Notes: generated by a model not told the origin, from the sequence alone. Shown: positions 1 to 11,327, numbered from the stretch's first letter. The stretch is DNA of 23,361 bases from an uncultured Lysobacteraceae bacterium (GCA_946482565.1 CAMLSB010000014.1:1-23361); one strand, 5' to 3'. Translations and numbers: made by a program.

Positions 1-1663
1 CGTGCAGCGACATCAGCCGCACCTGGTTGCCGGCGTCGCCCTTGTCGGCGTGCGAGAGCAGCGCGAGCGCGGCGGCGAGTTCTCCCGGGCCCGCGTTGCG
101 TCCGCCCGGGCCGCCGTCGAACCAGTCGGCGAGCTCGTCGAGGTTGCGGCGCCGCGCCTGGAACTGCGCCTCGTCCTTGCACTGCGCGCGCAGCGCGGCG
201 AGCAGGCCGCTGCGTTCGTTGAGCTTGCGCACGAGTTCGGCGGGCGCGAGGCGGCCCGCATCGTCGCGCAGGCCGCGCACGATGTTCGCGAATTCCTGCA
301 GCGCATTGCCCGAGCGCGCCGGCAGCTGCTTGAGCAGGCCGATCGACTCGGCCGCGCGCGCCAGCGGCAGGTGCGCATGCTGGGCCAGCTCGGCGAGCTT
401 CGCCAGCGTGGTGCCGCCGACGCCGCGCGAGGGCGAGGACACCGCGCGCAGGAAGGCCGCGTCGTCGTCCGGATTCGCCACCAGCCGCAGCCACGACAGT
501 GCGTCCTTGACCTCCCCGCGGTCGAGGAACGCGGTGCCCCCGGTGAGGTGGTAGGGCACGCGCAGCAGCTGCAGCGCCTTCTCCAGCGGCCGCGACTGGT
601 GGTTGCCGCGGAACAGGATGCAGAAGTCGCTGAAGGCCGCGCCGCCGCCCGTGCTGGCGTGCTTCTGCGACAGGAACTGGATCTCGGCGGCGACCTTCTC
701 CGCTTCGTGCGCGCCGTCTTTGCACTCCCAGACGCGGATGCGGTCGCCGTCGGGATTGCCGCTCCACAGCGTCTTCGGATGCTCGTGCGGGTTGTTGGCG
801 ATCAGCGCGTTGGCGGCGCGCAGCACGCGGTTGCTGCAGCGGTAGTTCTGCTCGAGCTTCACGATCTTCAGTTCGGGATAATCCGCGCCGAGCTGCAGCA
901 GGTTGTCGGGATTCGCGCCGCGCCACGCATAGATCGACTGGTCGTCGTCGCCCACGCAGGTGAACAGGCCGCGCGGCCCGGCGAGCGCCTTGAGCAGGCG
1001 GTACTGCGCGTCGTTGGTGTCCTGGCATTCGTCGACGAGCAGGTAGCCGATGCGCTCGCGCCAGGCGGCGACGGCCTCCGCGTCGTTTTCGAGCAGCTGC
1101 ACGGGCAGCCGGATCAGGTCGTCGAAATCCACGGCGTTGAACGTCGTCAGCCGCTGCTGGTAGCGCTTGTACAGCAGCGCCGCCTCGCGCTCGCGCGTGC
1201 CGCCCGCGGCGGCCATCGCGGCTTCGGGATCGAGGCAGGCGTTCTTCGCGCGCGAGACCATCTGGCGCATCGCGTCGATCGCGTCCGGCTTGGTGCCGGG
1301 CGGCAGCAGGTCCTTGAACTGGCCCGCGGTGTCCTCCGAATCGAAGATGGAGAAACCGCGGCGCAAGCCGAGCTTCGCGTGCTCGACCTGCAGGATGCGC
1401 AGGCCCAGCGCGTGGAAGGTGCAGACGGTCAGGCCTTCGGCCGCGTCGCCCTTGATCCGGCGCGCGACGCGTTCCTTCATCTCGCGCGCGGACTTGTTGG
1501 TGAAGGTGATCGCCGCGATGCGCTTGGCCGGCATCCGCCCGCTCGCGACCAGGTGCGCGATCTTCTCCACGATCACCCGCGTCTTGCCGCTGCCGGCGCC
1601 CGCGAGGACGAGCATCGGCCCGTCGACGTGGAGCACGGCCTGGCGTTGCGGGGGATTGAGCAT
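1..1663 (-). CDS. rep: ATP-dependent DNA helicase Rep (3' part cut by window edge)
   Basis: Superfamily 1 3'-to-5' helicase that helps restart and clear replication forks in the cytoplasm. The 554 visible codons read without interruption from ATG (1661-1663, minus strand). Visible motifs are Walker A (LAGAGSGKT, about residues 21-29), motif Ia ([10 protein letters not shown]), the Walker B box VDECQDTN, motif [16 protein letters not shown], the LEQNYR box and RGNHQSR. The triple-Asp GDDDQSIY string and the close match to remembered E. coli Rep along its length favour Rep over UvrD or PcrA. The frame leaves the window at QVRLMSLH, just before the family's ASKGLEF motif, so roughly the last 100 residues are missing. 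The Walker B box has Cys where E. coli Rep has Tyr. The gene diverges from tdk, and the start is preceded by a pyrimidine-rich leader with no Shine-Dalgarno. Confidence 0.95.
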   Translation of the reverse strand, partial: MLNPPQRQAVLHVDGPMLVLAGAGSGKTRVIVEKIAHLVASGRMPAKRIAAITFTNKSAREMKERVARRIKGDAAEGLTVCTFHALGLRILQVEHAKLGLRRGFSIFDSEDTAGQFKDLLPPGTKPDAIDAMRQMVSRAKNACLDPEAAMAAAGGTREREAALLYKRYQQRLTTFNAVDFDDLIRLPVQLLENDAEAVAAWRERIGYLLVDECQDTNDAQYRLLKALAGPRGLFTCVGDDDQSIYAWRGANPDNLLQLGADYPELKIVKLEQNYRCSNRVLRAANALIANNPHEHPKTLWSGNPDGDRIRVWECKDGAHEAEKVAAEIQFLSQKHASTGGGAAFSDFCILFRGNHQSRPLEKALQLLRVPYHLTGGTAFLDRGEVKDALSWLRLVANPDDDAAFLRAVSSPSRGVGGTTLAKLAELAQHAHLPLARAAESIGLLKQLPARSGNALQEFANIVRGLRDDAGRLAPAELVRKLNERSGLLAALRAQCKDEAQFQARRRNLDELADWFDGGPGGRNAGPGELAAALALLSHADKGDAGNQVRLMSLH

Positions 1664-1814
1664 GGGGCCGGGAATGGAGAAGGGAATGGGGAGGGGCGGG
1701 CGCGAGGCGGGCGGTGGCCCGCGCGAATTGTATGATCACGGCACCTGCCCTGCTGCCCGGCCGCGCGGCGAATCCGCCACTCCCCATTCCCTCTTCCCTG
1801 TTTCCCGCCCTTCC
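1664..1814. promoter_or_regulatory. Divergent rep/tdk promoter with twin C-rich leaders
   Basis: This 151-bp spacer separates the rep and tdk starts. Near its centre two -10-like hexamers overlap back to back: TATGAT on plus (1731-1736) for tdk and TACAAT on minus (attgta, 1727-1732) for rep. No good -35 was seen for either. Both predicted leaders (about 55-75 nt) end in similar polypyrimidine stretches. A perfect 13-bp inverted repeat (1681-1693 and 1780-1792) gives each transcript the same CTCCCCATTCCCT string shortly before its start codon. The complementary strand on each side fits the canonical G-quadruplex pattern: plus strand 1682-1700, and minus strand opposite 1782-1810. Confidence 0.6.
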
Positions 1815-2428
1815 ATGGCCAAGCTGTACTTCTACTACTCCGCGATGAACGCGGGCAAGACCACGACGCTGCTGCAGTCGGCGCACAACTACCGCGAGCG
1901 CGGGATGCGCGTGGCGATCCTGACGCCGCGGCTGGACCATCGCGACGGCAGCGGCACGGTGGCGTCGCGGATCGGCCTGCGCGCCGACGGCACTGCGTTC
2001 GCCAGCGACGACGACCTCGAGCGCATGGTGCGCAACAGCGTCGAGCACCACGGGCCGCTGCACTGCGTGCTGATCGACGAAGCGCAGTTCCTGACCAAGC
2101 CGCAGGTCTGGCAGCTCACGGAGATCGTCGACTCGATGAAGATCCCCGTGTTGTGCTACGGCTTGCGCACCGATTTCCGCGGCGAACTGTTCGAGGGCAG
2201 CCAGTACCTGCTGGCCTGGGCCGACGAGCTGGAGGAAATCAAGACGATCTGCCACACCGGCAGCAAGGCGACGATGACCGTGCGCGTGGATGCGAAGGGG
2301 CGCGCGGTGCAGGACGGGCCGCAGGTGGAGATCGGCGGCAACGAGCGCTACGTGTCGGTGTCGCGCGCCGAGTTCAAGCGGATCATGCGCGGCGAGGCGG
2401 GGATCGAGCCGTTGCAGGCGCCGCTGCT

Positions 2429-2432
<4 letters not shown>
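1815..2432 (+). CDS. tdk: Thymidine kinase (type II)
   Basis: Phosphorylates thymidine (and deoxyuridine) with ATP in the pyrimidine salvage pathway. It has 205 residues, the same length as remembered E. coli Tdk. The P-loop SAMNAGKT is at residues 9-16 and the IDEAQFL box, with the expected catalytic Glu89, at 87-93. The conserved [13 protein letters not shown] and [10 protein letters not shown] segments, which form the thymidine-binding lasso region, are present. The C-terminal ICHTGSKA segment keeps only one of the cysteines found in zinc-bearing family members. The ATG follows a pyrimidine-rich leader without a Shine-Dalgarno. The stop TAG overlaps the stop of the convergent kinase gene by four bases (CTAG). 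Confidence 0.96.
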
Positions 2433-5266
<2,834 letters not shown>

Positions 5267-5278
5267 GCGGGTGCCCGG

Positions 5279-5848
5279 TCAGGGTTCCTGCAGCGAGGCG
5301 AGCAGGAACATGCGCGCCTTCTGCCAGTCGCGACGGATGCTGCGTTCGGAGCGCTTGAGCAGCGCGGCGATCTCCAGTTCGGACAGCCCGGTGAAGTAAC
5401 GCAGTTCCACCACCTGCGCCAGGCGCGGGTCGACGGCGGCGAGGCGGGTCAGCGCGGCGTCCAGGCCGAGCGTGTCCTCGTCCAGGCGCAGGCCCCCTTC
5501 GAGATCTTCGGGCAGCTCGGCGACGCGATGCAGGTCGCCGCCGCGCTTCTGCGCGAGGCGCTGGCGGGCGTAGTCCACGACCACGCTGCGCATCGCCGAC
5601 GCGGCGTAGGCGAAGAAGTGCGCACGGTCGTCGAACTGGGCGGCGTTGCGGCCGACCAGCTTCAGGTAGGCCTCGTGGACCAGTGCCGTCGCGTCCAGCG
5701 TGTGCCCGAGCTGGCCGGCGAGCTGGCGCCGGGCCATCGCGTGCAGCTCCTGGTACAGCGTGGCGAGGACGCGATCGAGCGCGCCCCGGTCGCCCTCGCG
5801 CGCGGCGTCCAGCCACAAGGTGATGTCGGCGGTCTCTGCCAAGGTCAT
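5279..5848 (-). CDS. ECF-family RNA polymerase sigma factor
   Basis: A 189-residue sigma-70-type factor of the extracytoplasmic-function group. Region 2 spans about residues 20-100, including ATALVHEAYLKLVG and AHFFAYAASAMRSVVVDYARQR. Region 4 lies at about 130-185, including VVELRYFTGLSELEIAALL and a helix-turn-helix that ends in RSIRRDWQKARMFL. The sequence resembles the ECF subfamily (TIGR02999/Sigma70_ECF type, from memory) that commonly sits directly upstream of a large Ser/Thr kinase, as here. No anti-sigma factor gene is adjacent, so the kinase is the obvious candidate regulator by inference. The ATG at 5848 has GGGGA just upstream as a plausible ribosome binding site. Confidence 0.92.
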   Translation of the reverse strand: MTLAETADITLWLDAAREGDRGALDRVLATLYQELHAMARRQLAGQLGHTLDATALVHEAYLKLVGRNAAQFDDRAHFFAYAASAMRSVVVDYARQRLAQKRGGDLHRVAELPEDLEGGLRLDEDTLGLDAALTRLAAVDPRLAQVVELRYFTGLSELEIAALLKRSERSIRRDWQKARMFLLASLQEP

Positions 5849-5895
5849 GTTCCCCGAAACGCGGCCAATATAGCCCTTCGGGATGACCGGTTGGC
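5849..5895 (-). promoter_or_regulatory. Probable promoter of the sigma/kinase operon
   Basis: Within the 85-bp gap after mutM, the minus strand reads GGCTATATTGG. The -10-like TATATT occupies 5867-5872, about 18 bases from the sigma start codon. The hexamer 17 bp further upstream (GCCAAC, 5890-5895) is a poor -35. Predicted by eye only. Confidence 0.4.
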
Positions 5896-5933
5896 GGACG
5901 GTTCCGCGTTCCGCGCCGATCGTGGCGGTCTGG

Positions 5934-6791
5934 TCAGCGCTGGCAGTGCCCGCACCAGGCGGTGGCGCGCTGGCCGATGGCCGCCGATTTCAGGGCGCGC
6001 CCGCAGCGCGGGCACGGCTCGCCGCCGCGGCCATAGGCGGACAGTTCCTGCTCGAAATAGCCCGGTGCGCCGTCGGGGCTGATGAAGTCGCGCAGGGTCG
6101 TGCCGCCGCGTGCGATCGCCGCCGCCAGGATCGCCTTGACTGCGTCGGCGAGGGCGCGGTAGCGCTCCAGCGACACCTGGCCGGCCGGGCGCAGTGGCGA
6201 GATCCCGGCGGCGAACAGTGCTTCGGCCGCATAGATGTTGCCGACGCCGACCACCACCTTCTGGTCCATCAGGAAGACCTTGACCGGGGCCTTGCGGCCG
6301 CGGCTGCGTGCGTACAGGTAATCTCCACTGAAAGCCGCCCCACCGGAAGCCGCGCCGGCGGTGGCATCGTCCAGCGGCTCGGGCCCGAGGCCGCGCAGCA
6401 GTTCATGGGTCTTGCCCGGCGGCTGCCACAGCAGGCAGCCGAAGCGGCGCGGGTCGTTGAAGCGCAGCACGCGCGCGCCACCGCCGCGCGCGGCATCCAG
6501 CGCGAGATCGACATGGTCATGCGCCGTGACCGGCGTGCGCGCCGGCAGCACGCGCAGGCTGCCGGACATGCCCAGGTGCAGCAGCGCGCTGCCGGCCTCC
6601 GTGTCGAGCAGCAGGTACTTCGCGCGCCGGCGTACCGCTTCGATGCGCTGGCCCGGCAGCAGGCGCGCGACCTGCGGCGGGATCGGCCAGCGCAGGTCGG
6701 GGCGCCGCAGCGTGACCGCGGCGATGCGGCGGCCGACGAGGTGCGGGGCGAGGCCGCGGCGGGTGGTTTCGACTTCGGGAAGTTCGGGCAT
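5934..6791 (-). CDS. mutM: Formamidopyrimidine-DNA glycosylase (Fpg/MutM)
   Basis: Base-excision repair enzyme that removes 8-oxoguanine and formamidopyrimidines and nicks the abasic site. It has 285 residues against about 270 in E. coli. The N-terminus [14 protein letters not shown] supplies the catalytic Pro2 and Glu3 (numbering with Met). The conserved Lys lies in RRAKYLLL (about residue 58). The helix-two-turn-helix segment [18 protein letters not shown] is present. The C-terminal zinc finger has Cys260, Cys263, Cys280 and Cys283 (CPRCG...CGHCQR). The true start is the ATG at 6791. The open frame continues further upstream, but the family's N-terminal proline requires this Met. It follows the carbonic anhydrase-like gene by 23 bp and is probably co-transcribed with it. 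Confidence 0.97.
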   Translation of the reverse strand: MPELPEVETTRRGLAPHLVGRRIAAVTLRRPDLRWPIPPQVARLLPGQRIEAVRRRAKYLLLDTEAGSALLHLGMSGSLRVLPARTPVTAHDHVDLALDAARGGGARVLRFNDPRRFGCLLWQPPGKTHELLRGLGPEPLDDATAGAASGGAAFSGDYLYARSRGRKAPVKVFLMDQKVVVGVGNIYAAEALFAAGISPLRPAGQVSLERYRALADAVKAILAAAIARGGTTLRDFISPDGAPGYFEQELSAYGRGGEPCPRCGRALKSAAIGQRATAWCGHCQR

Positions 6792-6814
6792 CGGGATCGC
6801 GGCGCGCGCCGCGC

Positions 6815-7369
6815 CTACACGCCGGCGGCGAGGTATTCGTCCTTCAGCCGGACGTAGTGGCCGGCGCTGTAGTACAGCGCCTCGATCTCGGCGTCGGACA
6901 GCATGCGCACCTTGCGCGCCGGGTTGCCGAGCCACATCTCGCCGCTGCCCACGACCTTGCCGGGCGTGACCAGCGCGCCGGCGCCGACGAAGCCGTGCTT
7001 CTCCACGACGGCCCCATCGAGCACGACCGCGCCCATGCCGACCAGGCACGCGTCCTCGATGCGGCAGGCGTGCACGATCGCCTTGTGGCCGATGGTGACG
7101 TCCGCGCCGATCACCGTGGCGAAGCCGCCGAGCTTCGCATGCGGGCCATCGTGGCTCACGTGGACGACGGTGCCGTCCTGGATGTTGGTGCGCGCGCCGA
7201 TGCGGATGAAGTTGACGTCGCCGCGGACCACGACGCCAGGCCACAGCGAGACGTCGTCGCCGAGCACGACATCTCCGATGAGCGTGGCGGCCGGATCGAC
7301 ATAGACGCGCTCGCCGGTGGTCGGCAGCACGCCGCGGTAGGGGCGCACGGAACGGGGGGCATTGGACAT
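6815..7369 (-). CDS. Gamma-carbonic anhydrase family protein (YrdA-like)
   Basis: A 184-residue left-handed beta-helix protein made of hexapeptide repeats, such as [20 protein letters not shown] and [13 protein letters not shown]. Histidines expected to bind the metal are visible: His70 or His73 in VVHVSHDG, plus His95 and His100 in IGHKAIVH. The segment [20 protein letters not shown] closely matches remembered E. coli YrdA. Members are metal-binding trimers. Carbonic anhydrase activity has been shown only for some, so the reaction is not certain here. The gene begins 35 bp from the divergent aldehyde dehydrogenase. A TACAAT box (minus strand, 7376-7381) lies six bases before the ATG, which suggests a leaderless mRNA. 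Confidence 0.93.
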   Translation of the reverse strand: MSNAPRSVRPYRGVLPTTGERVYVDPAATLIGDVVLGDDVSLWPGVVVRGDVNFIRIGARTNIQDGTVVHVSHDGPHAKLGGFATVIGADVTIGHKAIVHACRIEDACLVGMGAVVLDGAVVEKHGFVGAGALVTPGKVVGSGEMWLGNPARKVRMLSDAEIEALYYSAGHYVRLKDEYLAAGV

Positions 7370-7404
7370 GCCGCGATTGTAGCGCCGCGACTACACTGCA
7401 CCGC
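7370..7404. promoter_or_regulatory. Face-to-face leaderless promoters
   Basis: The 35-bp gap between two divergent start codons holds two -10-like boxes. TACAAT on the minus strand (7376-7381) lies six bases before the carbonic anhydrase ATG. TACACT on the plus strand (7392-7397) lies seven bases before the dehydrogenase ATG. With normal -10 to +1 spacing, both transcripts would start at or next to the A of the start codon. There is no Shine-Dalgarno on either side, and no room for one. Confidence 0.55.
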
Positions 7405-8856
7405 ATGGACGCCCCCACCGCCGCCACGCGAGCAAGCTCGCCCGACACGCGCCCGGAGGATCTCGCGCCAGTCCTTCGACGGCTGCGCGACGCGTGGGAG
7501 GCGCGGCGGCCGACGCTCGCGCAGCGCGAAGCGGACCTGAAGCGGCTGAAGGCTGCGTTCGCCGCGGGCACGGAGGCCATGGATGCCGCGATCCGCGACG
7601 ATTTCGGCCACCGCTCCAGGCACGAGAACCTGCTGTCGGAAACCATGATCGTCCGCGCCGAGATCGACCACGCCCTCGCCAACCTGCGGCGCTGGGCCCG
7701 GCCCAGGCGCGTCCGCAGCGGCTGGAAGCTGTGGCCGGCGCGCGCCGAACTGCGGCCGCAGCCGCTGGGCGTGGTCGGGATCATCGCGCCCTGGAATTAC
7801 CCCGTGAACCTGGCGCTGGTGCCGCTGGTGTCGGCGATCGCCGCTGGCAACCACGCCTGCGTCAAGCCGTCGGAGCACGTGCCGCGCACTGCGCGCTGGC
7901 TGCGCGCGCTGCTCGGCGAGGTGTTCCCGGATGATCGCGTCGCCGTCGCGCTCGGCGGTCCGGACGTCGGCGCGGCCTTCGCCGCACTGCCGTTCGACCA
8001 CCTGCTGTTCACCGGTTCGACGGCAGTCGGCCGCAAGGTGCTCGCCGCCGCCGCACCGAACCTGACCCCGGTGACGCTGGAGCTCGGCGGAAAGGCGCCG
8101 GCGATCGTCTGCGCGGATTTCCCGGTGGACGTGGCGGCGGCGCGCATCGCGAGCGGGAAATGGTTCAACGCGGGGCAGACCTGCATCGGCGTCGACTACG
8201 CGCTGGTGGATGCGGCGCGCCGCGATGCGTTCGTGCCGGCGCTGGTGGCGCAGCTGCGCGCGCGCTACGGCGACATCGGCGAAGGCGCCGCGCCGGACTA
8301 CACCCGGATCATCGACGACGCGCATTTCGCGCGCCTGCAGTCGCTGCTCGACGATGCGCGCGAGCGTGGCTGCGTCGTGCTACAGCCCGTTGCGGTCGAC
8401 CCGACGCGGGCGGCTCGCGAGCGCCTGTTCCCGCCGGCGATCGTGCTGGAACCGCCCGCCGACGCACGCCTGATGCGCGAGGAAATCTTCGGCCCGATCC
8501 TGCCGGTGCGTTCGTACGCGCGCCTCGACGACGCGCTCGCCTTCGCGGCCGCGTTGCCGCGGCCGCTCGCGCTGTATCCGTTCACCCGCGACCGCGCCAC
8601 GCTCGCGCGTATCATCGACTGGCTGCCGGCGGGCGGAGTGACGGCGAACGACACGCTGTTGCATTTCAGCGTGCATGGGCTGCCGTTCGGCGGCATCGGC
8701 CCGAGCGGCATGGGCGCGATCCACGGCAAGGCCGGCTTCGACACGTTCAGCCACGCATTGCCGGTACTGCACCAGCCGCTGCGCGCGGCCTCGGACCTGC
8801 TGCGGCCGCCGTATCGCGGCCGCGTCGACCGGTTGGTGCGCTTCCTCGCGAAGTAG
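7405..8856 (+). CDS. calB: Coniferyl-aldehyde-dehydrogenase-type aldehyde dehydrogenase
   Basis: A 483-residue NAD(P)-dependent aldehyde dehydrogenase that oxidises an aldehyde to its acid. The fold signatures are complete: PWNYP with Asn131, KPSE with Lys154, FTGST (202-206) in the nucleotide-binding region, LELGGKAP with general base Glu226, and FNAGQTC with catalytic Cys260. The motif [10 protein letters not shown] is also present. The short length, the arrangement ending in [11 protein letters not shown], and the C-terminal RPPYRG segment resemble coniferyl aldehyde dehydrogenases, though the substrate could be another aromatic or long-chain aldehyde. It is monocistronic by layout: it diverges from the carbonic anhydrase gene and converges on the threonine aldolase gene. 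A TACACT box seven bases upstream of the ATG points to a leaderless message. Confidence 0.88.
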   Translation: MDAPTAATRASSPDTRPEDLAPVLRRLRDAWEARRPTLAQREADLKRLKAAFAAGTEAMDAAIRDDFGHRSRHENLLSETMIVRAEIDHALANLRRWARPRRVRSGWKLWPARAELRPQPLGVVGIIAPWNYPVNLALVPLVSAIAAGNHACVKPSEHVPRTARWLRALLGEVFPDDRVAVALGGPDVGAAFAALPFDHLLFTGSTAVGRKVLAAAAPNLTPVTLELGGKAPAIVCADFPVDVAAARIASGKWFNAGQTCIGVDYALVDAARRDAFVPALVAQLRARYGDIGEGAAPDYTRIIDDAHFARLQSLLDDARERGCVVLQPVAVDPTRAARERLFPPAIVLEPPADARLMREEIFGPILPVRSYARLDDALAFAAALPRPLALYPFTRDRATLARIIDWLPAGGVTANDTLLHFSVHGLPFGGIGPSGMGAIHGKAGFDTFSHALPVLHQPLRAASDLLRPPYRGRVDRLVRFLAK

Positions 8857-8916
8857 CCCGTGCCGCAACCAGGCCGAAGCGATCAGGCCGGGCGATCAGG
8901 CCGTCGCGGCACGGGC
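8856..8916. repeat. Convergent-gene inverted repeat with tandem 13-bp duplication
   Basis: An 11-bp perfect inverted repeat (8856-8866 and 8906-8916; core CCCGTGCCGC / GCGGCACGGG) brackets a 39-base loop. The loop contains GCGATCAGGCCG twice (8879-8890 and 8892-8903), with a 13-bp period. The second copy includes the threonine aldolase stop codon. Its position between two convergent genes suggests a shared 3'-end structure, but no T-run follows on either side. Confidence 0.55.
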
Positions 8917-9960
8917 CGCGCGGAAGCCCTCCACCACGCGCTCGACCCCGGCGTCGTCGACGTCGAGGTGCAGGACAAGTCGCAACAGGCCGCCGTCGCC
9001 GACCGAGACACGCACGCGTCGGCGCTCCATTTCCTCGCGCAGCGCCTGGCGGTGCGCGACCGGGAAATCCACGTACACCATGCCGGTATGCTGCTCGACC
9101 GCGCCGGCGCCGGGAATCGCGCGCAGCGCATCGGCGAGGCGCGCGGCACGCGCGTGGTCCTCGGCCAGCCTCGCGACATGGTGGTCGAGCGCATGCAGGC
9201 CGGCGGCCGCGAGGATGCCCGCCTGGCGCAGCCCGCCGCCGAGCACCTTGCGCCAGCGCCGCGCCACGCGGATGAGCGCGTCGCTGCCGACCAGCACCGA
9301 GCCGACCGGCGCGCCGAGGCCCTTCGACAGGCACACGGACACGCTGTCGAAATGCCGCGTGATCGCGCGCGCCGGCACGCCGCAGGCGACCGCGGCGTTG
9401 TACAGCCGCGCGCCGTCGAGGTGCAGGCCGAGGCCGCGCCGGTCGCACAGCGCTCGCGCCGCGGCGAGGTAGTCGAGCGGCAGCGGCCGGCCCTGCCAGG
9501 TGTCCTCGAGGCACAGCAGGCGCGTGCGCGCGAAGTGCGGGTCTTCCGGCTTGATCGCGCGCTCCACCGCGTCGAGCGGCAGCGTGCCGTCGGCCGCCTG
9601 CGGGATCGGCTGCGGCTGGATCGAGCCGAGCACCGCCGCGCCGCCGCCCTCGTACTTGTAGGTGTGCGCGTCCATGCCGACGATGTATTCGTCGCCGCGC
9701 GCGCAATGCGCCATCAGCGCGGCCAGGTTCGATTGCGTGCCGCTGGGCATGAACAGCCCCGCCTCGAAACCGAGGTCGCCGGCGAGCCGCGCCTGCAGCG
9801 CATTGACCGTCGGGTCGTCGCCGTACACGTCGTCGCCGACCTCGGCCGCCAGCATCGCCGCGCGCATGGCGGCGGTGGGGCGGGTGACGGTGTCGCTGCG
9901 CAGGTCGACCCAGTCGCTGTCGGCGCCGGCGCCGCCGGAGTGCTTCGTGTTCGCGTCCAT
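8896..9960 (-). CDS. ltaE: Low-specificity L-threonine aldolase
   Basis: A PLP enzyme that cleaves threonine or allo-threonine to glycine and acetaldehyde. It has 354 residues from the ATG at 9960. Visible features are DLRSDTVTRPT (19-29), GDDVYGDDP (42-50), MPSGTQSNLAAL (71-82), LHLDGARLYNAA with the PLP-contacting Asp182, and the Schiff-base lysine in SVCLSKGLGAPVGS (Lys213). These are diagnostic of the beta-eliminating lyase/threonine aldolase family. An in-frame ATG three codons upstream (9969) is an alternative start, and neither has a clear ribosome binding site. It is divergent from xth with about 50 bp between them. Its 3' end lies inside the inverted repeat shared with calB. Confidence 0.93.
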   Translation of the reverse strand: MDANTKHSGGAGADSDWVDLRSDTVTRPTAAMRAAMLAAEVGDDVYGDDPTVNALQARLAGDLGFEAGLFMPSGTQSNLAALMAHCARGDEYIVGMDAHTYKYEGGGAAVLGSIQPQPIPQAADGTLPLDAVERAIKPEDPHFARTRLLCLEDTWQGRPLPLDYLAAARALCDRRGLGLHLDGARLYNAAVACGVPARAITRHFDSVSVCLSKGLGAPVGSVLVGSDALIRVARRWRKVLGGGLRQAGILAAAGLHALDHHVARLAEDHARAARLADALRAIPGAGAVEQHTGMVYVDFPVAHRQALREEMERRRVRVSVGDGGLLRLVLHLDVDDAGVERVVEGFRAARAATA

Positions 9961-10012
9961 GGGGGCCATGGTAAGCCGGCCGCGGGCCGGCGTCGCGGGT
10001 ACACTCCGGGCC
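9961..10012. promoter_or_regulatory. Divergent ltaE/xth control region
   Basis: A perfect palindrome-like repeat, gccggcc-gcg-ggccggc (9975-9991), lies between the two genes. TACACT (10000-10005) lies seven bases before the xth ATG, the same layout as upstream of calB and rsmG, and predicts a leaderless xth transcript. No convincing minus-strand -10 for ltaE was found. Confidence 0.4.
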
Positions 10013-10780
10013 ATGAAGATCGCCAGCTGGAACGTCAATTCGCTCAACGTGCGCTTGCCGCACCTGCAGCAGTGGCTGGCCGAGGCCGCGCCCGACGTGG
10101 TCGGCCTGCAGGAGACCAAGCTCGAGGACCTCCGCTTCCCCGACGACGTGCTCGCCGGCCACGGTTACCGCAGCGTGTTCGCCGGGCAGAAGACCTACAA
10201 CGGCGTCGCGATCCTGGCGAAGGGCCACGCGATCGAGGACGTGCAGGCCGGCATCCCCGGCTTCGACGACGAGCAGAAGCGCGTGATCGCCGCCACCGTC
10301 AACGGCGTGCGCATCGTCAACTTCTACGTCGTCAACGGCCAGGAAGTGGGCAGCGCGAAATACGACTACAAGATGCGCTGGCTGGATGCGGCGCACGGCC
10401 TGCTGCAGTCGGAACTGGCGAAGCATCCGCGGCTGGTGGTGCTGGGCGACTTCAACATCGCGCCCACCGACGCGGACGTGCACGACCCGAAGCGCTGGCG
10501 CGAGAAGATCATGTGCTCGACGCCCGAACGCGAGGCGTTGCAACGCATCGAGGCCCTCGGCCTGCACGACAGCTTCCGCCTGCACAACGACGAGGCGGGG
10601 CACCATTCCTGGTGGGACTACCGGCTGCAGGCCTTCGATCGCGGCTGGGGCCTGCGCATCGACCTGCTGCTGGTCTCGGACGCATTGCGCGCCGAGTGTT
10701 CGGCCGGGGGCATCGACCTCGAGCCGCGCCGCATGGAGCGGCCGAGCGACCACGCGCCCGCCTGGCTCAGGCTGGGCTGA
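10013..10780 (+). CDS. xth: Exodeoxyribonuclease III / AP endonuclease
   Basis: A Mg-dependent AP endonuclease and 3'-5' exonuclease for base-excision repair, 255 residues. EEP-superfamily signatures run through the protein: SWNVNSLNVR with Asn7, LQETKL with Glu34, NFYVVNG with Tyr105, LGDFNIAPTDADV with Asp146 and Asn148, RIDLLLVSD, and the C-terminal SDHAPAWLRLG with the Asp246-His247 pair. The segment KYDYKMRWLDA matches the bacterial ExoIII group. The start codon is the ATG directly after a TACACT box. A hairpin follows 25 bp after the stop codon. The gene and the nearby mutM act in the same repair pathway but are not in one operon. Confidence 0.96.
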   Translation: MKIASWNVNSLNVRLPHLQQWLAEAAPDVVGLQETKLEDLRFPDDVLAGHGYRSVFAGQKTYNGVAILAKGHAIEDVQAGIPGFDDEQKRVIAATVNGVRIVNFYVVNGQEVGSAKYDYKMRWLDAAHGLLQSELAKHPRLVVLGDFNIAPTDADVHDPKRWREKIMCSTPEREALQRIEALGLHDSFRLHNDEAGHHSWWDYRLQAFDRGWGLRIDLLLVSDALRAECSAGGIDLEPRRMERPSDHAPAWLRLG

Positions 10781-10805
10781 CGCAGGAAACGCGCCGCGAA
10801 AAAGA

Positions 10806-10832
10806 AAAGGCCCGGCATCCTGCCAGGCCTTT
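10806..10832. terminator. Bidirectional hairpin terminator
   Basis: The stem AAAGGCC (10806-10812) pairs with GGCCTTT (10826-10832), and an inner GGCA/TGCC pair flanks the loop tcc. The minus strand continues into a T-rich tract (complement of 10799-10808), making this a good terminator for the leftward GlsB-type gene. The plus side has only a short T-run and would serve xth less well. Bases 10833-10926 hold nothing else recognisable. Confidence 0.75.
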
Positions 10833-10926
10833 CGCATCCGTGCAGCCCGTTCCGTGGGCTCGTGTCGCCTCCTGCGGATCCTTCCTCGTCCTGGAATGCG
10901 CGAGGTGCGACCGTTCTCGGTGGCGC

Positions 10927-11196
10927 TTAACGCACCCGGCCGCGGCGGAACAGGTTCACGATCGCCAGCAGGATGATCGCGCCGATCAGCGCCGCGATGA
11001 ATCCCATGACGTTGAAGCCGCCGGCTGCGCTGGTGGCGCCACCGATCATCGGCGCGATCAGCCAGCCGCCGATCAGCGCGCCGATGATGCCGACTACTAC
11101 GTTGAGGATGATGCCCTGCTGCGCATCCGTCCGCATGATCATGCTGGCGAGCCAGCCGATGATGCCGCCCACGATCAGCCAAATGATCAGGCCCAT
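10927..11196 (-). CDS. GlsB/YeaQ/YmgE family stress-associated membrane protein
   Basis: A small integral membrane protein of 89 residues with three hydrophobic segments (about 2-19, 29-50 and 62-83) rich in Gly and Ile. Motifs such as IIGWLASMIMR and NVVVGIIGALIGGWL are typical of the transglycosylase-associated (PF04226) family. The molecular role is not established, and members are often induced by stress. The start MGLIIW at 11196 is chosen over an upstream in-frame ATG because AAGGAGAG lies about seven bases before it, and because the family begins at this point. It ends in a basic RRGRVR tail. The gene stands alone and is followed by a terminator. Bases 11197-11327 carry only its presumed upstream region. 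Confidence 0.9.
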   Translation of the reverse strand: MGLIIWLIVGGIIGWLASMIMRTDAQQGIILNVVVGIIGALIGGWLIAPMIGGATSAAGGFNVMGFIAALIGAIILLAIVNLFRRGRVR

Positions 11197-11327
11197 GTTT
11201 TCTCTCCTTGTGCACGGTGGTTGGGTAGCCGCTGAGGCCACGACAAGTCTGTACAGGGAGCCGTGATGGGAGCGTCTAGCGGCGTGGTGTGCGCGAACGG
11301 CGCAACCACGCGGGAAATGCCGGAAAA

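Noticed and set aside
1020..1060. Cys in place of Tyr in the Rep Walker B box (VDECQDTN)
   Set aside because: The acidic catalytic pair is intact, and I believe this substitution occurs in related Rep proteins, so it is not evidence of a defect.
2..1735. Long plus-strand open frame of 577 codons
   Set aside because: It is the antisense shadow of rep. Its product is Arg/Ala-rich with no family signature, while the minus strand encodes complete helicase motifs.
8860..11235. Plus-strand open frame of 791 codons spanning ltaE, xth and beyond
   Set aside because: It crosses two real genes in the wrong frame or strand and has no recognisable domain.
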